This document shows positions 33,771 through 46,373 of a stretch of 64,000 nucleotides of DNA, piece after piece. Position 1 is the stretch's first letter. Every line of letters begins with the position of its first letter. The translations under genes and the position numbers were made by a program. The stretch comes from Trichopria drosophilae. Lineage: Eukaryota; Arthropoda; Insecta; Hymenoptera; Diapriidae. The notes beneath the pieces are model-generated. The model worked only from the letters and a program-made list of their open reading frames with translations, was not told where the DNA came from and did not search any database. The stretch lies in NCBI GenBank assembly GCA_030407085.1, contig CM059587.1, positions 47,116,501-47,180,500 of the forward strand, given 5' to 3'.

Positions 33771-36408
33771 CTACGGACGCGAAGGGTTCTGAAGTGGATC
33801 CACGAGGGGGTGACCGGGGGAACCGGTGAGACTTCGTGGATTGGGGCGTCGCGGGGGAAGGAGTCGTTTTCCCTCGGGAGTCTGGGGTATTCGGGTTTTT
33901 GAAATTATTATGGGGGGGGGGGCCTTGGGGACTCTGTCCCTCCCATTAACAGTTTCCCGAACGTTTCCGCGCGCAGACGGAGCAATCGTTGCTCGTGCGT
34001 CCCGGATAACCGCACACTCGGCAAAAATAGCCGAGGGGATGAGGACATTCGCGATAAATGTGGCCCGTCTGTTTACATTTGTAACAGCGGACCATCGGAC
34101 TGGGGCTGGGTGAACCCCTAGGGCTGAGGGGAGGGGTGGATGGCGCGACTTCCGATAATGGAGGGTGCGCTTCGGGCGCGAGAACTGAGGAGTAGGGGGG
34201 TCGGTGGTGAAGGGCATCGGGGCGGGGCCGACGCCTTCGGGGGTTTTGGGCGCGACACCGGGACCGATGTGGCGCGCAGCAGTGGAGATGCGTCAGCCAC
34301 GGGTGGTGGGGGTGAAGGTGAATCTCTATGATTTCCCTTGGGCTGGGCCGGGGGGGACGCGGGGGTAGTAGCGGCTAATTTGTTTCTCTGTTTCTTACTC
34401 TTCGGAGAGTAGGCGAAAGCCGGGTAGACCGACTGTGTAGCGGGTGGAGGGGGTCGGTAAGATCTTTCCTGACTCGCTACACTCTCGACCTGGCGGCCTT
34501 GGCGCAGCAAATCCGGAAAGTCTTGTACGGATTCGCGGCGTATGTGCTTCGCGAGACCGGGCCTCAAGTTCTGGACACAAATGTCCAATTGTTCGTCAAC
34601 TGAAGGGGGAACCGAAAGTAACCTAAATAGGCTTCTTAAAGCCACAAAATATTCTCGAATGGGTTCTTCCGGCCCTTGGGTCTTTAGCGTAATTTCCCGT
34701 TTAATACTAGCTTCGGGGCTTCGCTGCCCATAAGCATCCCGAAAATAACGCACGAAGCCAGGGTAGGAGCTCCAGCGCTTCCGTTCTACCCGGAACCAGG
34801 CTAGGGATGCGCCTCTGAAAGCTTCTGGGAGGGTACGGAGTAGGTCGTCCTCTGTGAGGTCACTCGCTATATTCTACGAGTTTGGTGAGGAAGTCTTCGG
34901 CATCCTCATCTTCCTCGCCCGAGAATCGAGGCCCATGTGACCTCCAGTGCTCGATGGTGGTTTTACCCCAACGAACTGCGGACTGGGACAAGCTGGGGTG
35001 GTAGGTTGAGTTACCCGAGGGGAGTTGCTGCCCGACTCGAGTACTACTACCGGGAGGGGGGTTGGGGAATAGACTGTTTGTCAAATCTGCCGGGAAATGG
35101 ACTGCTGTCCTTCCCGGAGGGTTTGACAGCAGGGGCTCGATCATCCACACCTAGTGGCGCACGGATGGGGGGATAGGAGGGATATTGGTACTGGTAAGAT
35201 GGTTGGGGGTAGGATGAGGCTGGGGGTGGTTGCTGAGAGTTAGGAAATGGGGAAGGATAGTGAGGTTGTGGAGGCGGGGGATAGGTTGAGGTCGGAGGAG
35301 GCTGGTAGTTGGAATGTGGGTCATTTGGATAGGCTGATCGGTCAGGGAGGACTCGGGGGAACTCCGAGGGCTGGGAGAAGAAGAATCAGCCGGTTGTGGG
35401 GGCGGAGAGTGGGGAGTTTGTTGGGGGAAGGAAGGAGGTTGTCGGGAACAGGGAGGTTCCCGGTACGGTACCTGACCCGGTCGGGGAGCTGGGTGCTCTT
35501 CCCGAACCGTTGGCCGGGGATTATGGTCACGTGAGGGTCGGTGGGGTATTCCCCCAATCGTGGGGGCGGGGGATAGTTATCACGCGATCCTATTTGGGGT
35601 TCGTTCGGTGCGAACCCGTGGTCCCCGTGGCGGGGTTCATTCCGGGGGTCTCGATTATTTGTTCCTGAGAGGGGAGGGGGGTTATTATCCCCAACCGCCG
35701 TGGGGGGAGGGTTACCGGGGTTTTGAGATCCCGAAGAGGGTACACTTCCCCAGGTATCTTTCGGCGGCCCAATACCTCCCGTTTGGGGATGGTAGAGGGC
35801 GCTCGCCGGATCAGACATTTGGGGTAGTGTATGGGGGAAATTTTGAGGTAAGAAGGACTCCGTTCCTAAAAAGGCGGAAGTGCCCTCTACGAATGTTAGG
35901 GGGTCTCGATAGAACGCGCGGGATCTATCGGCGGGGAGCTGGGTGGGGGGAAACGCGAAAGCACCTAGTCGGTCGCGTTGGGGCATGGGATCCCCGGAAT
36001 CCATGTAGTTGGGATAGGTGGCATTGAGCGACCCATTGGGGACATTCCCAATTATTGGGCAACTTATCGCCTCGTATAGGGTAAAAGGGGGTAAGTTACC
36101 CCGTCCATCCACCGCGGGTTCCCATACATCTTCCGTGTCGGGGAACCGCGCTTTGATGGTATGGCGAGCGAGACGATCGCAAATAGCGTCAATGACCCCG
36201 AAATTAGGATCCCTGCACGATCACATCTTCTTAGAAGGTCGCGCAGGTCTACGATAGCGCGCACTTCCTCCCGGATGACCATTTGCTGATCCGGGGTGGC
36301 TACCCTTAGTGCCAGGGCTCGCGAGGGGGAGACATTGGTCGTTGTCAACATATTGAGTGACGGTGCAGTTGTGACTGTCACCATGGTCGACGTAGTAGGG
36401 GGGTTCAT
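33771..36408 (-). pseudogene. Gypsy-1 gag (capsid and CCHC nucleocapsid), frameshifted
   Basis: The frame opens at MNPPTTSTMVTVTTAPSLN (36408) and breaks near 36215. It continues as a proline-rich segment (35342-36112) and, in another frame (34860-35150), reaches HWRSHGPRFSGEEDEDAEDF, the start of the capsid-like retrotrans_gag domain. After a frame break near 34865 the capsid continues at 34118-34753 (FRDAYGQRSPEASIK). The nucleocapsid near 34090-33960 has a perfect CX2CX4HX4C knuckle (CYKCKQTGHIYREC). The next motif, CRVCGYPGRTSNDC, has Arg where His is expected. Gag forms the particle and binds RNA. At least three frame breaks make this copy unable to yield full-length Gag. The exact start is uncertain; an ATG at 36442 in a different frame is an alternative. 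Confidence 0.82.
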
Positions 36409-36442
36409 GATTGCCAGGTGTGGGAGTACCGGTGGTATCCAT

Positions 36443-37975
36443 TACTCACGCAGTAAAACCAAAAAAAAACAAAAAGAAAGCAAGATTATCCAGTGAGCAC
36501 TATGCACTAGATAGGAGGGGATAAGTGGGGGGGGGGTTTGTCTCCGTCACACGCGAGACAAAAACAAAAAAAAATTATAAAAAGAGTAGGGACGATTTCC
36601 CGGAGCGCAAAAAAAAATTGGTTTAATTAATCCCGGTTCTAGGGTGGGGGTAGCGCGAGATTCTACCTCGCGACCGTCTGTCTCAGCAGAGTCCCCTAGA
36701 CCGAAGAAGGGGAAATCCAGAACGCAAAACCGAAAAGGAAAAAAAATAACGGCTTGACGTGCAGTATGTTAACGCCAAAATGGGAGAAAAACAAAAAAAA
36801 AGAAAAAAAAGGGGGGGGGGTTAGAGCGTAAGTGACAAATTCAAAACAAAAAAAAAAAAAAAAAAAAAAAAAGAAAGGGTTCCCCCGCCTTGAGATCTCA
36901 ATATCGGTTTTCGTTTACAGAAAAAAATTTATCGAAACCACTATTCGTTTGTAATAAAGCATATGTAAATAAAAAAAATAATACAAAAAGAACTTTAGCA
37001 ATTACTCCAACCACGAAAAATCAACCGAGTTCGCGGCCCGTTCAAAAAAAAAAAACTACTAACTCGAAAACTGGTTTTCCTGTGTATATAATTATTAAAT
37101 TATTATCACAGGTATCGGGGAATACTAAAGAGGAAGTCACCATAGGATGGCAAGGTCACTTCGAAAGTTTTTGTTAATTAAAACCTTTCGAACTCGGGTT
37201 GAAACAATGTGTTACTATTTGTAACTTTTATTTCGTTTTGGGTTTTCTGTATTCTGGGATTTGCTAATTATGGGTATTCGGGAAAGTTAAAATGGAATAT
37301 TAAATATTATTAAATTCAAAAGTAATCTAGTTATTGGGATTTCTCAAATTTATTATTCAGTAAATAATATCATTATCATGTTTATAATTGAAAACGATTT
37401 TCTTTTCAAAAGCTGCTAATTATAGAAATAATACTCTAAGGTAAACAAATACGCGAAAACAACTTGATTGTTTTCCGGAATTCTCACCGAAAAACAAACC
37501 GTTATTAATTAACGAATTCTTTTCGAAATTATATGATTTTCACTTTTTCAACCGATTTTTATTTAGGCATTGGAATTCTCAATTTTCTTTCCCATTAACT
37601 AGAAGGTTGCGGGGGAATTTCAAGGTCAGGAAGGAAAAATACAAATAGGGAATTTCCAATTATTCACAAAATTTTTATAATAATACTTATTCTTAATTCT
37701 AATTATTCTTAAGACTAGGTATTTGCATCTTAATACTAATTATTCTTAATTCTAAATATATGCAATATAGAATAGGGGAGGGACGCGAAACCGAAACCGA
37801 AGCTGGAAAGCCCGAGACCGACTTCGTTTTCTAAAATCGCAAGATTACGCAAATAACAACAACAAAAATGACGCAATCCGAAAAAGACGACCGTTTAGAT
37901 TTTTCCGGCCAACTCTACCGTTATTTACAATTTTTGGAAAATCACAAGTTTGATTTCCCCACCAGGGATGCCATT
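36443..37975 (-). other. Gypsy-1 leader (5' UTR) with homopolymers
   Basis: 1.5 kb between the 5' LTR and gag, AT-rich with long A and G runs (for example 36780-36880). Directly after the LTR the minus strand reads TGGCATCCCTGGTGGGG, beginning 2 nt inside. This has the TGG start expected of a tRNA primer binding site, but I did not match it to a specific tRNA. Confidence 0.5.
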
Positions 37976-39232
37976 TATAACCCTTTTCCCGAATTGGAAA
38001 AGGGCAGAACTCAACAACCAAAAACTTATTACTGAACACGGACGTAAAGGGTTAAATAATCTGCAACCTTATATAACGGAAGATTATATTTGTACCACAA
38101 AAATAAATACAGTAAAGTTTTAGGGCGCGACAAAAAAATGAACGCGCTAATACGCAAAAGCCGCGGGGTTCACGAATCACTCGACGGTAGAGTCTCTTAA
38201 AAAAAAGACCGGAGACACGATAATCGTATAAACCGCGGGGGGGAGCACAATAGATATGCAGCGGAGTGACTTACGGCGTCGTCGCTAGCGTGTCCGGCGG
38301 CGGCGGAGTACCTGGCCGTCCTCGAAGTCCTCCTTCCGGGACGTCGGACCGACTTGACAGGATGGTGGGTGTTCGTCGCCAAAACGCTCCTCGTGTAGGG
38401 TGTCACTGCACACAACAGAATATCCTCACGTCGATGGGTCTTCTTCTAGTCCGCAAAACAATATTATTGACACTAGCCACACGCGAGACCGGGAATCGAC
38501 CGCAAAAATAGAAAACTTACGCTACACAGATCGCAACACAACTCGAAAAGAACGAAAGGTTTTTGGGGTCCGTCTCGTAGCACGTCCGAAAACGAAGTGC
38601 CGTAGTGGGGCCGCTATCGTGCTTGGTAGATGCGCGCGGGAACCGTACGCGCATCTCCAGTGACAATGAGCGGAGAATCACCGGGGGTGATACGGGGGAG
38701 ATTAAAAAGCGGGGTCCGATCGGGGTTTTCCCCACCTAATCACGGTGTTAGGAAAGTATCCTCCGTCTTCGTCTCTTCGGCTTCCATGCTGCGATAGAGA
38801 GCGAGAGAGAGAGAGAGAGAGAGACAGGCGTTATGTGACGCAACGTCGAGTTAAACAGCCACGCTGCCAGATTGCAGCTTTGAGGTGGCAAGAGCTCGAC
38901 GGCCACGGTGACTCCTACCAGAGGGTGGTACCTCCTGCGCTGCCGAGAGGGACAGCCAGGGGAAAGAGGGGCTCGGGCGTTTCGAGTGCTCGGAAGGTGG
39001 TGACGCTCCCGGCGAAACGCGCAACCGAGCAATGACGGTAATGCCGTTCAGGCGCTTTACCGGCGACTGACGGACGGGTATCCGAACTCATGAAAATTGA
39101 TAACAACAAACAACAAAAAAAAAGGATTGAGGAAGGCGATCCTGAGCTCCGGGACACTTTCGACCCGCGAGGGAACCGCGGCATCCACCGCGACGGATCT
39201 GCCAAGGGGTCGATCGGTGACACCTTGTCACA
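37976..39232 (-). repeat. 5' LTR of Gypsy-1 (1257 bp)
   Basis: Matches 26858-28286 along its whole length except for a 171-bp gap. It should hold the promoter on the minus strand. Confidence 0.88.
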
Positions 39233-39236
39233 AAGT
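39233..39236. repeat. 4-bp target-site duplication AAGT, right copy
   Basis: Matches 26854-26857. Confidence 0.65.
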
Positions 39237-40438
39237 AACGCAGTAATATTAACAGCCGGTTTTACGTAGACGATCAGTATTTTTAAACATTAACAAAGTA
39301 TTGTTAATCTTATGTAGATAAATCTAACGTGCCATCAAGATCATCAGGAAGGCTAGTTTTTTCTATCTAGTCAAAAAATGCATTGTCAGGTGTACTTGTT
39401 TTCTAAAGTCAAGGTACACATACCTTGTTCATCAGTGACTAAGCTTCCTGACGCTGTGACGTATCGTTAGACATCATTATAATCTGCAAGTTTCTGCTGA
39501 AATATACTTTTAAAAATGCTGCTGACCGAATGGGAACCGAAGTTACGATATATGTCTCTAATGTATGATATGCTACCGACCTAATCCAACTCTGGAGTAT
39601 GGTGACTCGCGATACTCTGGATCTTTACCGTACCATCAGCTACCGTACCTCCCGCTACTAATCTTACCCTTTTACATTTTAGGAGCACCAGCTCGTAGGC
39701 GCAAAGCAGTTTCTTACGCCATTTTCTCGGCCGGGCAACCGATTGGCTAAAACGCGCGAAACGTTACAGACCTCGAATCACTCCCTAGCATTTTTGTCCA
39801 GTATCGAAATACTGACAACGTATGCCACCTCGATCGCGTTAGCTTTAACTACCCCAGTAAAAAAGCTACTGGCATCCTAAGACCCACGGCATTAGAGAAA
39901 TCTCTCACATACACCGAAAGCTCCACGGCTGAGTATTAAGCCGCATTTTCATCTACACTAAACCAATTGTAAAGCGATAGGGACTTATTTGAATATAAGG
40001 CTTATTTTCTTTCTTAACTACTTGTTCTTATTTACTCTAACCCTTCCATCTTTTCTCGTCTCTTTCTTGCTGCCACCTTTTCTGCTCGTACCTGGCGTAC
40101 TGACTGAGTGAGGCACGAGCATCCAAGGAGGAAAAACTCCGCTACAAATTTAAATAAAATACGACGCGGTACATTAATTATACTCTATTACTAAACCACC
40201 GGAATGTGAAACGATCGCAAGATAAGAACATATACATTCTTAGCATTACTTGGCTGGCCATGTTTCGTTTGTTCTAGTATTGTAATAAATACAAAGAAAT
40301 GTAAGTAAATGTGAATAATTGAATTATGCTCATACGGGAAAACAAGGCTCTGCAAAGAAAAAATTAAAGACATTAGGTGTATATTATATTTATTGGTATA
40401 CAGACAACAATGTTAAAATAGTTTATTATGAAACATGG
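39237..40438. other. Unassigned spacer
   Basis: No transposon motif or convincing gene. A pyrimidine-rich acceptor-like cattttag at about 39682 is followed by a short open frame that soon stops, so I do not call an exon. Confidence 0.3.
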
Positions 40439-41361
40439 GCGTAATTATATGAAGCTGAAGTTAGAATGCTACTTATTCGCTTGCTACGGATTCGAGTAGC
40501 AGTATTCAGGAATAAAGGGCTAAAATTCTGCCCAGTCCTGAGGTGCCAGGAAAAGTCATGATGGTACCTTTCTATAGTGCAAAATAACTACATGGACAGT
40601 TAAGCATTGCAGCGATTATTTGTTTACAAAAAAAATATCTAAACTATTTTAAGCCCCATAGAATACTCGGGTTTTGCCCAGACCTGAGCTGCCACGAAAA
40701 GTCATGATGTTTTTTTTTTCTATAATGAAAAATAACTACATAATCAGTTAAGCGATGCAGCGATTATTTGTATACATACAAGTGTGTGAACTATATAAGG
40801 AGGCCATGCTTACGCAGACTCTGCCCGAACCTGTGATATCGGGAAAAATTACAATGAACCTTTTTTATGGTAAAAAAACTATATGGTCAGTTAAGCTTTG
40901 CTGTGATTATTTGTTTACATAAAAAATATGTAAAATATTTTAAGGCCCATAGAATACTCGGGTTCTCCCTAGACCTGGGGTGGCAGGAAAAGTCATAATG
41001 GTATCTTTTCTATAGTTCATTAATTGTTTACATACACGCATGTAAACTTTAAAATATGCTCCTGAATGCACTGCCCAGACCTAGGGTTTTGGTAAAAATC
41101 ATGTTGGTACCTTTTTTATCGTAGGGAGAGGGCTGGGTTGTGAACCGGGCTGAGCAGTGAACCGTCAACTTTTTTCCTCTAATTGACCGATATCGCCATC
41201 TATCTGTGTAAGCTTGTACTTTATTATGAGCCAGTTTTTGTGCTAAAATAAAAGCATATGGTCAGATTGCTTGTGACAGCAAGGTCCCAGGTCTGGGCAG
41301 ATCCCTTTACTCCTGAACGCTGGCGAATAAGTAAATAACTTCAGCTTCATCGTAATTACGG
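40439..41361. mobile_element. TIR element of about 920 bp filled with tandem repeats
   Basis: The left end (cgtaattatatgaagctgaa, about 40440-40481) and the right end (41321-41361) are inverted repeats of about 40 bp with small differences. The interior is made of about five diverged units of roughly 150 bp, each with a ctgcccagacctg-like core followed by ggaaaagtcatgatggtacc. Cores lie near 40520, 40675, 40822, 40970 and 41068; an inverted core (ggtctgggcag) lies near 41290. No coding capacity. Confidence 0.7.
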
Positions 41362-41429
41362 ATTTTCGACTGGTACGAAGTTTGGCGCTATACATAGATA
41401 GCATATTATCTGGCATTAGGGCGTTTGAT

Positions 41430-41700
41430 AAGAATTTGGCGCGAGGAGCTTCACGTTACCAACCACGTCAACCTTCAGCTCGTACTCGGCGAACTTGAAT
41501 ACCTTGTGTGTACGTATCTCAGCTAATATAAGAATAACATGAAAAACTACGGAGCGTTCTACCTGGATCTTTAATCCGCGACCCTGAATACCTGGTGGGG
41601 GCATTCTAGCTACTAATCCAGAAAACTTCGGAGCGGATTACGTCGACCCCGCATTTTAAAAACCTGGTGCACGTATTTCATATAATAGCATGAAAGCGTT
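41430..41700. repeat. Diverged tandem repeat of about 70-95 bp
   Basis: Segments containing gaatacctNgtg and gaaaacttcggagcg recur near 41494, 41587 and 41658. Similarity is low and the boundaries are approximate. Confidence 0.35.
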
Positions 41701-42692
41701 AAAGAATATGCAAAAACCTTTTCGCATAGTAAATAAGGCTAGTTGCACACCAGACTGTCCGATACTAATTGACACACCTCGGCCGTCTACTTGTAGGTCA
41801 AGTGGGGTGCACAGAAAGCATTATGGGCGAGGGGAGAATCGGTGTGGGGTGAACGCGAGGCTAATGACGAGTCCAACCGATATAATATAAGTCTGAAATC
41901 ACCGACCACACGCGACGTGACGAGTATCGGGTCGAGAAAATATATGCGGTCTAGAGGTAAGTATCTACCGTGAGTATTTTGCAACAAACAGAATAATATT
42001 TTTAATAGTTTGCAAGGACGATTGTTGAATGAGTAGAACGATATTTTCGTTAATCGTCGTTGGACGACCTCCACGAGTATCCGGTGGATATAATATATGC
42101 GGCCCGGAGGTAAGCGTCCGCCGGGAGTAAATGTCTGCACCAATTATCGCGGGATGATTTCGCACTCGAGACGAATACTTGCACAAAACGCGAAAGATTA
42201 GTACGTTTAAAGCTCGATACGCTATACTGCACATGGTCGCTCCTGACCTATGCAACGAATAAATTGACTCGTTTATTCAATTCTTTTATACCATTTTAAT
42301 TACATTGCTAAGGTACCACTTGCACATTTTTAACATATTTGTAAAAACGCATGTTCCATCGTGATGCATGCATCTCATTATCGATTCCTCATTGTTGACA
42401 CGTCGAATGCGATACTACGCTCACTCAAGTTTTTATTTAAATACTATTCAGAGCAGGTAGCACCAATATGATTATCTTTCCCAATTCGTAGTAAAGACGA
42501 AGAATATGGAATAAATTTAGAACAAATCAAATGGAGCCCCCCAATCATAATATTTGAATAACTTGAAACAATATTTCTTAAATCAATACTATTTAATTAA
42601 TACACTGCGTGAGAATTAAATTGAACAGTAAGTAAGTACACGGTCCAAGGTTATCCAATTCTAAAAACATATCGCATAGCTCTCATTCTTCG

Positions 42693-42721
<29 letters not shown>
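41701..42721. other. Unassigned region with a duplicated segment of about 70 bp
   Basis: The blocks at about 41920-41990 and 42075-42145 share acgagtatc, aatatatgcgg and gaggtaagNNtc and seem to be diverged duplicates. Minus-strand frames over them match nothing I know. Confidence 0.35.
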
Positions 42722-42723
<2 letters not shown>

Positions 42724-43695
42724 CAGGGTGTCCCAAAAGTTTTGAAACGGTCTTGTAACTTTTGAAAGAAAAAAAATTTTAAAAATGGTTGAAACACGTG
42801 AAACGATTTTTCAAAAAAGCTATCTTTTTGAGGGGTATGAACCCCCCACCCCAAGGAGGGCGTGGTGCACGAGGGGGGATGAATATCTCAAATAGCAACA
42901 TGGGTCGAGTGGCGACTCATTTGAAAGGTCTCTTCGAGACGAATACAAAACACTGGTCATAGATGGCGCTGTGATCACTTATCGCGGAATTATTCGACTT
43001 TTAACATTTTTAATCTAGTTACTTCTGAACAAATGAAGATTTCGAAAATCGCTGAAGTGCGTGAAACTATTTTTCAGAAAAGCTATCATCTCTGAGGGAT
43101 TCCAACCACCCCATCCCAAGGGGGGCGTGGGGCACGAGGGGGGATGAATAGCTTAAATGGCAACATGGGTCGAGTGGGGGCTCATTTGAAAGGTCTCTTC
43201 GAGACGAATACAAAACACTGGTCATAGATGGCGTTATAATAATTTATCGCCGAATTATTCATCGTTTGAAATTTCTAATCTCAGAAACCAAAATTCGGAT
43301 CCAATATACCACACGTTATTTTTAGCGATTAAAAATCCCTAAACATCCTCCTCTTTTACACGGCCTTGGGTCCGTCATAAGCAGAGTTTTGCTACTTTTT
43401 TTTACATTTTTTATATTTTTAAAAATTTGTTTTTCGTTTTTTGTATTTTATTTTCTATAGTATTGATCGCCGTTTAAAAAGTGTATTTCAAAATAATTTA
43501 TTTCATGTGCTCAAATTGAGCACCTGCAACTTACTGACACTGCCCCAGTCTTAAATAGAAATCGCCCAATACTTTCAGCCTCATATCTCTTGAAATAAGA
43601 TGTACTTCCTGGATTATTCGTCCTCGTAGTTCTTGCAAGTTGGCGGGTTTCGTCGTGTATACCCTGTCTTTGAGGTATCCCTACAAGAAATAATC
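42724..43695. repeat. Left inverted arm of the mariner-like element
   Basis: Reverse complement of 44816-45785. It contains the 3' end of the transposase gene. Confidence 0.85.
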
Positions 43696-44564
43696 CAATG
43701 GAGTTAGGTCTGGTGGTCTGGATTGCCATTCGATGTAACCATGCCTTCCCATCCATCGCTGTGGACATGTTTCATTTAGGAATTGTCGAACCGGTGTCAC
43801 ATAATGTGTTGTCGCACCAGCTTGATGAAACCAAGTATTTTGTATATCATCATGGTACATGTATTGCAGGTATAACTTCATGTTGAAGTAATTCAAGATA
43901 AATGTTTCCATTTAAATTCCCGTCAATAAAAAACGGTCCGACAATTCCTTTTTCACAAAAACCTGCCCACACATTCAACTTCTGAGGCCATTGTGTGCGA
44001 ATATCCGACATCCAGTGAGGATTTTCATCACTCCAATATCGGAAATTATGACGGTTTACTGCACCATCTAAATGAAACGTGGCTTCATCGGAAAAGATAA
44101 TACGATTCAACAGAGTATTATCATTATCAAGGTACTGCATAAATGTATTTCAAAAATTCAACTCTTTTGCCATAATCTACTTCTCTGAGTTTTTGAGTAA
44201 ATTTTATTTTAAAAGGATGCGATTTCTCATTTGATAGTAGACGATGAACACTCATTCTAGAAATACCGATGGCCTGTGCTGCTTTCCTTACACTAAGATG
44301 TATATTTTCTACAAATATTTGCATAACTTCCAAACTTCCATCGTTGTTTGTTGCTGATTTCGATCGCCCACTTCGTGGACGGGCTTTTACATTACCTGTA
44401 TCATGAAATCGTTGTACTGTTTTCTGCACAGTCGACTTAGATATCGGCGGACGGTCTGGATGCGAATCATTGAAAAATGTAGCGGCTTCCTCGTAAGATC
44501 GAGTCAGATTTCCACACCCTCGTGCTATTAATATTTCTATTCGCTCACGTTCACATAAATTCAT
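43498..44564 (-). pseudogene. Mariner-like (DDE) transposase, inactivated
   Basis: The start ATG at 44564 opens MNLCERERIEILIARGCGN, followed by two helix-turn-helix regions (STVQKTVQRFHDTGNVKARP and SVRKAAQAIGISRMSVHRLL). The DDE domain has IIFSDEATFHLDG (first Asp) at about 44090. The second motif, normally QDGAP-like, reads WFHQAGATTHY at about 43835, so the catalytic Asp is Ala. The third motif is PPDLTPLDYFL. The next codon, expected Trp, is TAG (43683-43681). Frame breaks occur near 44135 and 43870, and another stop lies near 43530. The stop codon at 43500-43498 ends the family frame. The enzyme would cut at the cagggtgtcc ends. This copy cannot. The reversed copy of the C-terminus in the right arm lacks the stop near 43530. 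Confidence 0.87.
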
Positions 44565-44815
44565 TTTTCCTTTTTCTAATAGACAAAATATTTTTGTACC
44601 AATAATAATATGAATAAAAATATCAGTAGGAAATCGATTCAAACTATGTATACGAGTCGGAACTTACTTGTCTGAAATATATATGGTATAACGAATATGT
44701 GGCGAAAAGCTTCTTTAATATTCCAAATGAGAATTCATTCCTCTAACGGACGCAAAACGCAGAATGCGAAAGTCACGCCTGTGAATAGCGGCAAAATGAG
44801 GAACTACAAAGCGAG

Positions 44816-45785
44816 TATTTTCTTGTGAGGATACCTCAAAGACAGGGTATATACGACGAACCCCGCCAACTTGCAAGAACTACGAGGACAAATAATGCAG
44901 GAAGTACATCTTATGTCAAGAGATATGAGGCTGAAAGTATTAGGCGAATTCTATTTAAGACTGGGGCAGGGCCAGAGAGTTGCAGGTGCTCAATTTGAGC
45001 ACATGAAATAAATTATTTTGAAATACACTTTCTAAACGGCGATCAATACAATAGAAAATAAAATACAAAAAACGAAAAACAAATTTTTAAAAATATAAAA
45101 AATGTAAAAAAAAGTAGCAAAACTCTACTTATGACGGACCCAAGGCCGTGTAAAAGAGGAGGGTGCTTAGGCATTTTTAATCGCTACAAATATTGTGTGG
45201 TATGTTGCATCCGAATATTGGTTTCTGAGATTAGAAATTGCAAACGATGAATAATTCGGCGATAAGTGATTATAACGCTATCTACGACCAGTGTTTTGTA
45301 TTTGTCTCGAAAAGACTTTCAAATGAGCCCCCAATCAACCGTCATTGCCATTTAAGCTATTCATACCCCCTCGTGCCCCACGTTCCCCCTTGGGGTGGGG
45401 GGGTTGGAACCCCGCAGAGATGATAGCATTTTTGAAAAATAGTTTCACGTACTTCAGCGATTCCCGAAATCTTTATTTGTTCAGAAGTAACTAGATTAAA
45501 AATGTTAAAAGTCGAATAATTCCGCGATAAGTGATCGCAGCGCCATCTATGGCCAGTGTTTTGTATTCGGCTCGAAGAGACCTCTCAAATGAGCCCACAC
45601 TCGACCCATGTTGCCATTTAAGATATTCATCCCCCCTCGTGCACCACGCCCTCCTTGGGGTGGGGGGTTCATACCCCTCAAAAAGATAGCTTTTTTGAAA
45701 AATCGTTTCACGTGTTTCAACCATTTTTAAAATTTTTTTTCTTTCAAAAGTTACAAGACCGTTTCAAAACTTTTGGGACACCCTG
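44816..45785. repeat. Right inverted arm of the mariner-like element
   Basis: Carries on the plus strand a second copy of the transposase C-terminus (for example GYLKDRVYTT-like, ending AGAQFEHMK and TAA at about 45010). Confidence 0.85.
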
Positions 45786-45787
45786 TA

Positions 45788-46373
45788 TATACTGTTGTAT
45801 AGATCGCAATATTCGAATATCGTCGATACGGACGTCATACTTGTATATATTACCTATTTATTACTGCACGCATAATCACATTGCATATCGTTATATCGTT
45901 AATATGATCTCTGATTTTTATTTAACTTATGATTTGTACCACTACACGAAGGACTTATCATTGATTTTTTTTATTATTTATTCATCCATCAATAAATAAA
46001 TATGTGATGACTCATGATAATGCTTGCGTTCATTTTAGTCATATTTACATAATATTATACATTTTATATAACATTCAGAAACAATATTGAATCAAGATTT
46101 CCAAGTCAAGCACAAAAAAGAAAATGAAAGGTAACGATCCACTGATTCTAATTCTATTGGATAATTGTTCGCAAAATACACTTATTAATCACGAATATTC
46201 AAATAGTCATACTAATGTATTTTACTGTTACGGATGCAGGAATGATTTGGGTCGGGATTTATCGTACTCCGAAATTTAGTACAATATTTTTATTAATGTT
46301 CCCGACCAGCACCCGTACAAGTTTTTGCGCATATTAGACGAATGCGAGCGAGCGCACTCGATATTTTCCGACG
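45788..46373. other. AT-rich spacer
   Basis: No gene or defined repeat recognised. Confidence 0.35.

Larger units (their letters stand above)
26858..39232 (-). mobile_element. Gypsy-1: Ty3/Gypsy LTR retrotransposon with an extra ORF3, 12.4 kb
   Basis: LTRs lie at 26858-28286 and 37976-39232. On the minus strand the order is 5' LTR, a leader of about 1.5 kb, proline-rich gag, aspartic protease, RT/RNase H, integrase, ORF3, 3' LTR. This is the Gypsy order (RT before integrase). A 4-bp AAGT duplication flanks it. LTRs run TGTGACAAGG...GGGTTATA, so only one end is canonical. They look about 97-98% identical outside one 171-bp length difference, which suggests a fairly recent insertion. Gag-pol already has several frame breaks and a nonsense codon. 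Confidence 0.9.
42724..45785. mobile_element. Mariner-like element with about 970-bp inverted arms
   Basis: Ends are cagggtgtccc (42724) and gggacaccctg (45785), each next to TA, in keeping with TA target duplication. The left arm 42724-43695 and right arm 44816-45785 are inverted repeats over their full length with scattered differences. They enclose 1.12 kb of unique sequence. The transposase reads on the minus strand, and its last 60 or so codons are inside the left arm. A reversed second copy of those codons sits in the right arm. This makes a foldback-like structure of 3.06 kb. Confidence 0.88.

Noticed and set aside
37944..37975. A tRNA gene at the Gypsy-1 5' LTR border
   Set aside because: Only a primer-site-like TGG start is present. 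There is no cloverleaf or A/B box. I saw no tRNA gene anywhere in the window.
39565..39750. Possible exon after the acceptor-like cattttag near 39682
   Set aside because: The frame closes after about 22 codons with no donor consensus and no homology.
40500..41130. Regularly spaced repeats as a possible CRISPR-like array
   Set aside because: The whole 150-bp unit is repeated, including the parts between the cores, so it is a diverged tandem repeat.
41787..42255. Overlapping minus-strand frames with IIGADIYSRR-like text resembling the BEL linker
   Set aside because: The likeness is limited to a few residues and the region is a duplicated non-coding segment.
45655..45999. 114-codon frame resembling that at 42651-42854
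   Set aside because: Both frames are the same end of the mariner-like element's inverted arms read from opposite sides.
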